Shown here: positions 13,055 through 14,671 of the stretch, piece by piece | Position numbering within the stretch: position 1 is the first letter of the stretch | Layout: every line of letters starts with the position of its first letter | Assembly (NCBI GenBank): GCA_030654645.1 | Contig: JAURXC010000148.1 | Location: 1-14,671, forward strand | Origin: Deltaproteobacteria bacterium | Lineage (GTDB): Bacteria > Desulfobacterota > Desulfuromonadia > Geobacterales > Pseudopelobacteraceae | DNA length: 14,671 bases | Reading direction: 5' to 3' | Program-made: the position numbers and the translations under genes | Notes under the pieces: model-generated | Seen by the model: the letters and a program-made list of their open reading frames with translations, nothing else | What the model was told of the DNA's origin: nothing | Database searches by the model: none

Positions 13055-14671
13055 CTACTTTTTCTGCTCCATTTTATTCCGGTACATCCTCTCGTCACCA
13101 AGCTTTAACGCTTCCTCAAGTTGATCTCTATTCTCGGCGGATGCTGTACCGAAAGCGATGCTCAACTCTCTATTGATGATTTCAGGACAACCCATAATCC
13201 GTCCTACAGCTTCATTCGCCACATTTTCATCGGTTTCAGGAAGAAGGACTGCAAATTCGTCTCCACCGATACGAGCGACTATGTCCTCAGCCCGGAATGC
13301 CGTCAGGATGATCCGGGCCGCCAGACGGATCAGGTTGTCCCCTGCGTCATGTCCAAGTGTGTCATTAACACTCTTCAGTCCGTTTACATCCGCCATCACG
13401 ATGCTGACCGGGAACATCCTGCCATGTGCAAACCTTTGCAGTTCTTCTTCAAAAAACGCCCTGTTATAGAGGCCAGTCAGATTGTCGTGAGTACTGTCAT
13501 GACGCAGCCTGACCTCCACTTCCTTGCGGTATGTAATGTCATGGGCAATGCCGATGACCCCGATTACCACTCCCGAGTCATTGAAGATGGGCGTTTCGAT
13601 TTTCTCCAGGTATTGCTTCTTCCCTTCCCGGTCAACAATGGACTCTTCGATATAAGTGCGCTGTCCGGATGCGATTACATCCTTGAAATCTTTCTCGTAT
13701 TTCAGCGCAAGTTCCGGTGGATAAATATCATGGTCATTTTTCCCGACCAGATCCTCGGGTGCAATGCCGTGCGCCTTGCCGAAGGGTTCATTTACCGCCA
13801 GATATCGTCCTTCCCTGTCTTTAAGCCAGGCAATATTGGGGATGTTGTCAAGGATGGCCTGTTGTTGCCTGATTACTTCCCTGATGCGCTCCTCCGCCAG
13901 TTTTCGTTCGGTAATATCTTCCATGGCCAGCAGGATGATGCGCGATCCGATATCCTCCCGGAAGATCTGCCGGGCATTGAGCAGAATGGTTTTGCGGCCG
14001 ATTCCCTGGAAATCATGCTCGACTTCATAACCGTTGATTACGGTATCAAGAGGCAGAATTTCCTCGATCAGTACACGCAGACGGGGAATATCCCACTGCC
14101 GGTTGCCAAGATCGTAAATAAATTTACCGATGGTGGCCCCTGGCGTAACCTTGAAGGTTTCGTAAAAACTGTGATTGGCGGTCAGGATTTTCAGGTCGGA
14201 GTCCAGCACCACCAGCGGCTCGCGCACGGTTTCAACGATGTTCTCGGCATATTCAAGGGCATCCTGTATTCCTGCTTCCAACTGTTTTCGTGCGGTAATA
14301 TCCTCCATAGCCAGCAGGATAATGTGCGAACCGATTTTTTCCCGGAAAATCTGCCGGGCATTAAGCAGAATTGTCTTGCGGCCGATATCCGGAAAATCGT
14401 GTTCAACTTCATAATCGTTGATCACGGTATCATGGGGCAGGATTTCCTCAACCAGCACCCGCAGTTTGGGAATATCCCACTGCCGGTTACCGACGTCGTA
14501 GATGTAATTGCCGATCGTTTCCTCGGGCGTAACCTTGAAGGTCTCGTAGAAGCTGTGATTGGCGGTCAGTATCTTCAGGTCGGAGTCCAGCACCACCAGC
14601 GGCTCGCGCACTGTTTCGACGATGTTCTCGGCATATTCCCGGTTATCCTGACTTTCGGTTTCCAGCTGTTT
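13055..14671 (-). CDS. Multi-PAS diguanylate cyclase (5' end off window)
   Basis: The visible 538 residues make a cyclic-di-GMP synthase with at least three PAS sensor domains. PAS-A is about fragment residues 15-128, PAS-B 143-256, PAS-C 265-385, and GGDEF 393-535. The catalytic motif is intact (RIGGDEFAVLLP, GGDEF at 469-473), and RAED at 460-463, five residues upstream, fits the RxxD inhibitory I-site, so product inhibition is expected. There is no EAL domain. The frame is open to base 14671, starting KQLETESQDN, so the true start and any N-terminal sensory or membrane part lie outside; the internal GTG at 14611 is not a credible start. PAS-A and PAS-B are near-identical copies. It converges on the MCO gene and has no evident link with the sigma-54 cluster. 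Confidence 0.94.
   Translation of the reverse strand, partial: KQLETESQDNREYAENIVETVREPLVVLDSDLKILTANHSFYETFKVTPEETIGNYIYDVGNRQWDIPKLRVLVEEILPHDTVINDYEVEHDFPDIGRKTILLNARQIFREKIGSHIILLAMEDITARKQLEAGIQDALEYAENIVETVREPLVVLDSDLKILTANHSFYETFKVTPGATIGKFIYDLGNRQWDIPRLRVLIEEILPLDTVINGYEVEHDFQGIGRKTILLNARQIFREDIGSRIILLAMEDITERKLAEERIREVIRQQQAILDNIPNIAWLKDREGRYLAVNEPFGKAHGIAPEDLVGKNDHDIYPPELALKYEKDFKDVIASGQRTYIEESIVDREGKKQYLEKIETPIFNDSGVVIGVIGIAHDITYRKEVEVRLRHDSTHDNLTGLYNRAFFEEELQRFAHGRMFPVSIVMADVNGLKSVNDTLGHDAGDNLIRLAARIILTAFRAEDIVARIGGDEFAVLLPETDENVANEAVGRIMGCPEIINRELSIAFGTASAENRDQLEEALKLGDERMYRNKMEQKK
13904..14671 (-). repeat. Tandem 384-bp (128-residue) PAS duplication
   Basis: Copy A (14288-14671) and copy B (13904-14287) encode PAS-linker units that align without gaps, both beginning KQLE and sharing long identical runs such as VREPLVVLDSDLKILTANHS. 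At DNA level, about 30 bases at 14198-14228 recur unchanged at 14582-14612. The window edge falls exactly at the start of a unit, so further copies may lie beyond it. Confidence 0.9.

Overview
The window looks like chromosome of a Geobacter-type member of the Desulfuromonadales/Geobacterales. This is inferred from the enhancer-dependent sigma-54 regulation, a cytosolic multi-PAS kinase of the HQWRQPLN type, small periplasmic c-type cytochromes, a large CotA-like multicopper oxidase, a PAS-GGDEF protein, and a ThiE-ThiD fusion followed by thiC. I could not run a search, so the taxon is an impression. I saw no insertion sequence, tRNA, rRNA or CRISPR array.

Region 1 (1-2860, minus strand) is a thiamine-pyrimidine operon. 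A TTGACA promoter is followed by a THI-box (TPP) riboswitch, an intrinsic terminator with eight U residues, the thiED fusion, and thiC (3' end off the window). The terminator hairpin covers the first possible GTG codon, so the true start is the GTG at 2619.

Region 2 (2920-10399) is the most interesting part. A sigma-54-dependent response regulator (minus strand) diverges from a cluster on the plus strand. That cluster holds a Cys-rich ferritin-like protein, a soluble three-PAS histidine kinase, a second ferritin-like protein, a Tat-exported SorA-like sulfite oxidase-family molybdoenzyme, a SorB-like cytochrome c, and a second small cytochrome c. Both ferritin-like genes have a clear -24/-12 promoter (4649-4664 and 7805-7820). 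Each promoter is preceded by two copies of a 16-bp dyad, consensus TGCAAYWTTTGTTGCW, with copy starts exactly 87 bp apart in both cases. The simplest reading is that the kinase and regulator form a pair, the dyad is the regulator's enhancer site, and the ferritin-like, kinase and sulfite-oxidising genes are its local regulon. The signal and the role of the ferritin-like proteins are unknown.

Region 3 (10400-14671) has a 449-bp spacer with a possible sigma-70 promoter and a small direct repeat, then an exported CotA/bilirubin-oxidase-type multicopper oxidase. A strong 12-bp hairpin separates it from a convergent PAS-PAS-PAS-GGDEF diguanylate cyclase. The 5' end of that gene is off the window, and its first two visible PAS domains are a near-identical 128-residue tandem duplication.
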